Shown piece by piece: positions 61,911-64,000 of a stretch of 64,000 nucleotides of DNA. The notes under the pieces are model-generated. The model did no database searches. It was given only the letters and a program-made list of their open reading frames with translations, and was not told the DNA's origin. The stretch is from Halomonas alkaliantarctica (GTDB lineage Bacteria; Pseudomonadota; Gammaproteobacteria; Pseudomonadales; Halomonadaceae): contig NZ_CP122961.1 of assembly GCF_029854215.1 (NCBI RefSeq), positions 2,790,001 through 2,854,000 of the forward strand, in the 5' to 3' direction. Every line of letters begins with the position of its first letter. The first letter of the stretch is position 1. The position numbers and the translations under genes were made by a program.

Positions 61911-62234
61911 GCACAAAAAAGACTACATAAAAGATGAAATACAGTCAAATTATATTTTATTCTAAAAAAGAATTTACCTCTAATAAGGCATTTTTTTCTT
62001 TGTTACTTTCAGATTACCAGCTGATTTTGTTGAAACTCATATTCAGTACATTGAACTTTAGGCTACTATAGATGGCCAAGGACATACCTCATTACCACCC
62101 TACCACTGCTATCTTCTAATGCAAAAACTCTTTCTGGGGTAGCGATGTTTTGAGTATCAGAGACAAGAAACTATCAAGAAAACGCTTCACAGCAGCGAGG
62201 CGATGTATACAGAAAGATGTTGGTGTCGCTTCTG
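61911..62234. other. Intergenic region at right edge of the island
   Basis: This AT-rich stretch without a convincing gene contains the putative -35 box of the retron RNA and a hairpin (ATAAGCG-ATC-CGCTTAT near 61894-61910). Rightwards it passes into the GC-richer decayed transferase gene. The short open frame beginning at 62150 has no ribosome site or recognisable content. Confidence 0.4.
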
Positions 62235-62752
62235 CTAAACAAATGCGGTCTGTTGAAAGCTCTCTCTTGCAGTCACACCAGCATGCCAAGCCTGAATCGG
62301 CGGATACTCTTCTTTCCAGTTCAGCTCAGGCAGGCTGAACGCTAGATAATCCAGCGCTACCGCAATGGCAATTTCGCCCAGGTTGATGGATGAAGCCTGC
62401 TGTTTTTCAGCAAGCTCACTGTTCAACTGATTAAACAACCCCATGAATGGCTCGCGAACGCCGCTGCCCCAGCTCGCTCTCGTCAATCTCGTTGCCATAA
62501 TGTTTTCTAGCGATCACGGTCGTGAACGCGGCATCCATCAGGTTTTGGCCCAGCCCCGCCAGGTGCAGCACTTCCGCCAGATTGGCTGCTGGCAGCATTG
62601 GCGGGTTGGGGCTTACGCTATCCAGGGAAACAGCAATCAGCATTGATTAGCTAAGCGTAGTGCCCTCCTCTGTTACCAGCGCAGGAATACGCCCGTCGGG
62701 GTTGGCTTTTAATAGATCGGCATCGTCTGCCCAGAGGTCGTGCCACTTAAAG
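62235..62752 (-). pseudogene. Glutathione S-transferase pseudogene
   Basis: Three pieces in different frames make one transferase. WHDLWADDADLLKANPDGRIPALVTEEGTTLS (62752 to about 62650) is a thioredoxin-fold segment ending in a stop. PPMLPAANLAEVLHLAGLGQ to GNEIDESELGQRRSRAI (62643-62431) follows. After a frameshift near 62450 comes GLFNQLNSELAEKQ to QAWHAGVTARESFQQTAF (62455-62235). The N-terminal start is missing, probably replaced by the carboxylesterase gene that ends at 62755. The gene cannot make a working enzyme. Confidence 0.85.
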
Positions 62753-62754
62753 GA

Positions 62755-64000
62755 CTAACTCACCTCCCACCACTCAAGCACCTGCGGCTCGATGTGGCCG
62801 GTGGCCGGAAGCTGGCCGGTACGCGCGAAGTCGGCCCATAGGGCGCGCATAGATTTGCCGTGTTCAAGCAGCGTGGCTTCGTCCACACCTTTTACCAAAT
62901 CGGCATGTTGCCAGCCGGATGGCTCGCCCAGTAGCAGCGGCAGGTCGATCGTGTGGGCGGCGCCAAACGGGTAGCGGCCTTTGCACCAGTCCAGCCGATA
63001 CAGGTAAGCGGGCCCACCCGCCTGCGCATGGCGGCGGGCAAACTTATGCGCATCGCGTATGTAGACCTTGCGTGTGGTGACGGCCACCATCGCTTTACTG
63101 AGCGCCTCCCCTACCAAGGGTGTGTTACGCAGCCGCATCAGGCTCGGGGATATCACAACAAACAGCGTGTTCTCTTCTGCGGTATAGCCCATAAACAGGT
63201 CAATTTTTGCGGCGGCGCGGCGCCAGGCCGCATCGGCCTCGGCCTCAGTGGGCAGCGGGTAATGGCCGTACTGGGTGCCAAACGGCATGGCCGCTTTTAG
63301 ACCAAAGCCACGGGCGGCTTCCGCCACTTGGGTCTGTCGGCGCAAAACCTCATCAAGCGGTGCATCGTCGTTTAGCGTGGCAGCCTGTTGGCTCATCTTG
63401 GCGTACATGTTCGCCCGGCCTCGGCTAATGCCCAACGGCGCGCTCTGAATAATGGCGCGCTGGAACAGCCCCTCGGTGCCTTCGGCAATCATCAGATGCG
63501 CTGCCGCGTCGCCCCCTGCGGACTGGCCAAACAGGGTGACATTGGTGGGGTCACCGCCCATGGCCGCGATATTGGTGTTCACCCAGCGCAGCGCCGAGAT
63601 CATGTCGAGCAGGCCTAAATTGGCAGGCCGATTGGCGTAGCCGCCCAGAAAGCCTAACAGGCCAAGCCGGTACGTCACCGCCACTACGATCACGTCTTGC
63701 TCAAGCGCCAGCGGGCGTACGTCGAACACCGGGAGATCCCCAGCACCAAACACGTAAGAACCACCGTGTATCCAGACCATAACGGGCCGAGGCGTTGGCG
63801 AGGGATTTTCCGGCAGGGTGACCGATAAATGTAACGCGCCCTCGCAGGGGGAGAACGCTTGGGCGCTAATCCCCAGCACAGCGTTTAGCTCGGGAATGAG
63901 GTTTTGCGGCGCGCAAGGCGACCACGCGGTGGCCTGGATAGGCGCGGTTGAGGGCAACTCATCTTTTGGGGCGCAAAAGCGCTGGGTGCGGGCATAGCGA
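62755..64000 (-). CDS. Type-B carboxylesterase, 5' end beyond window
   Basis: This is at least 415 codons of an alpha/beta hydrolase related to para-nitrobenzyl esterase. Features are the oxyanion region VMVWIHGGSYVFGAG, NLGLLDMISALRWVNTNIAAMGGDP and the nucleophile motif LFGQSAGGDAAA. The acid and histidine regions follow (MGYTAEENTLF; AAHTIDLPLLLGEP). The frame stays open through the window end: RYARTQRFCAPKDE precedes the TTG at 63957, as in intact family members (GIPYA-x-RF). The gene is therefore cut by the window and does not start at that TTG. The C-terminus is shorter than usual and stops just at the transferase pseudogene. Confidence 0.88.
   Translation of the reverse strand, partial: RYARTQRFCAPKDELPSTAPIQATAWSPCAPQNLIPELNAVLGISAQAFSPCEGALHLSVTLPENPSPTPRPVMVWIHGGSYVFGAGDLPVFDVRPLALEQDVIVVAVTYRLGLLGFLGGYANRPANLGLLDMISALRWVNTNIAAMGGDPTNVTLFGQSAGGDAAAHLMIAEGTEGLFQRAIIQSAPLGISRGRANMYAKMSQQAATLNDDAPLDEVLRRQTQVAEAARGFGLKAAMPFGTQYGHYPLPTEAEADAAWRRAAAKIDLFMGYTAEENTLFVVISPSLMRLRNTPLVGEALSKAMVAVTTRKVYIRDAHKFARRHAQAGGPAYLYRLDWCKGRYPFGAAHTIDLPLLLGEPSGWQHADLVKGVDEATLLEHGKSMRALWADFARTGQLPATGHIEPQVLEWWEVS

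Noticed and set aside
62150..62338. 62-codon plus-strand frame
   Set aside because: It has no ribosome site and overlaps the transferase pseudogene antisense; the composition is that of intergenic DNA.
62755..63957. Carboxylesterase starting at the TTG at 63957
   Set aside because: The frame stays open to the window edge and encodes family-typical residues upstream, so this is an internal codon of a gene cut by the window.

Overview
The window looks like a chromosome segment of a moderately halophilic gammaproteobacterium, most likely Halomonadaceae (Halomonas or a close relative). This is inferred from protein style (acidic, Halomonas-like RecB, IlvD and PrkA sequences), compatible-solute genes (a BCCT carrier, gamma-butyrobetaine hydroxylase and a betaine/carnitine-type binding protein), a HiPIP and the mid-to-high GC core. 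No database search was possible, so the genus is an inference.

Layout. 1-850: 5' part of rnr (minus strand) divergent from three tandem tRNA-Leu(CAG) genes with a strong promoter. 1.2-5.7 kb: BCCT transporter overlapping a CocE/NonD serine hydrolase, then a LysR regulator. 5.8-7.6 kb: DNA/RNA non-specific endonuclease, stand-alone Lrp/AsnC RAM protein, HiPIP. 7.7-12.6 kb: the prkA-yeaH-spoVR stress operon. 12.9-20.9 kb: threonine aldolase, 2,4-dienoyl-CoA reductase, DMT permease, GNAT-nitrilase fusion, alkyltransferase-like protein, azoreductase, LysR. 21-23.2 kb: gamma-butyrobetaine dioxygenase plus an orphan periplasmic binding protein. 23.3-32.2 kb: TVP38 protein, a metallophosphatase-like/glycosyltransferase fusion, YjbQ, lipocalin, a dmlR/dmlA-like pair, SMP-30 lactonase with operator-like palindromes, WrbA, hemerythrin-like protein. 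32.4-36.8 kb: astE-like gene and a complete basic-amino-acid ABC importer. 36.9-45 kb: TraX, GGDEF protein, purEK, small HTH protein, ChrA, IlvD. 45-46 kb: RES/Xre toxin-antitoxin pair. 46.1-57.6 kb: recC, then pncB on the opposite strand, a small nucleotidyltransferase-like gene, then recB-recD. 57.6-62.2 kb: AT-rich island. 62.2-64 kb: decayed glutathione S-transferase gene and a carboxylesterase cut by the window end.

The main find is the island abutting recD. It carries a retron-type reverse transcriptase with a structured RNA region upstream and, 3 nt downstream, a protein with two membrane segments read from a TTG start. This is the architecture of the Ec48 class of retrons, whose founding member is known to guard RecBCD. 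Here the candidate guard lies beside the genes of the complex it may guard. A SIR2-like DUF4917 protein and a small membrane protein share the island. A degraded second copy of a recD 3' end lies inside it (58075-58200), so the end of recD has probably been used as an insertion or exchange point. Other notable items are an 85-bp palindromic element embedded in frame in recB, a nucleotidyltransferase-like gene lacking one catalytic Asp inside the rec cluster, and a glycosyltransferase fused to a phosphatase-like domain that appears to have lost its metal ligands.
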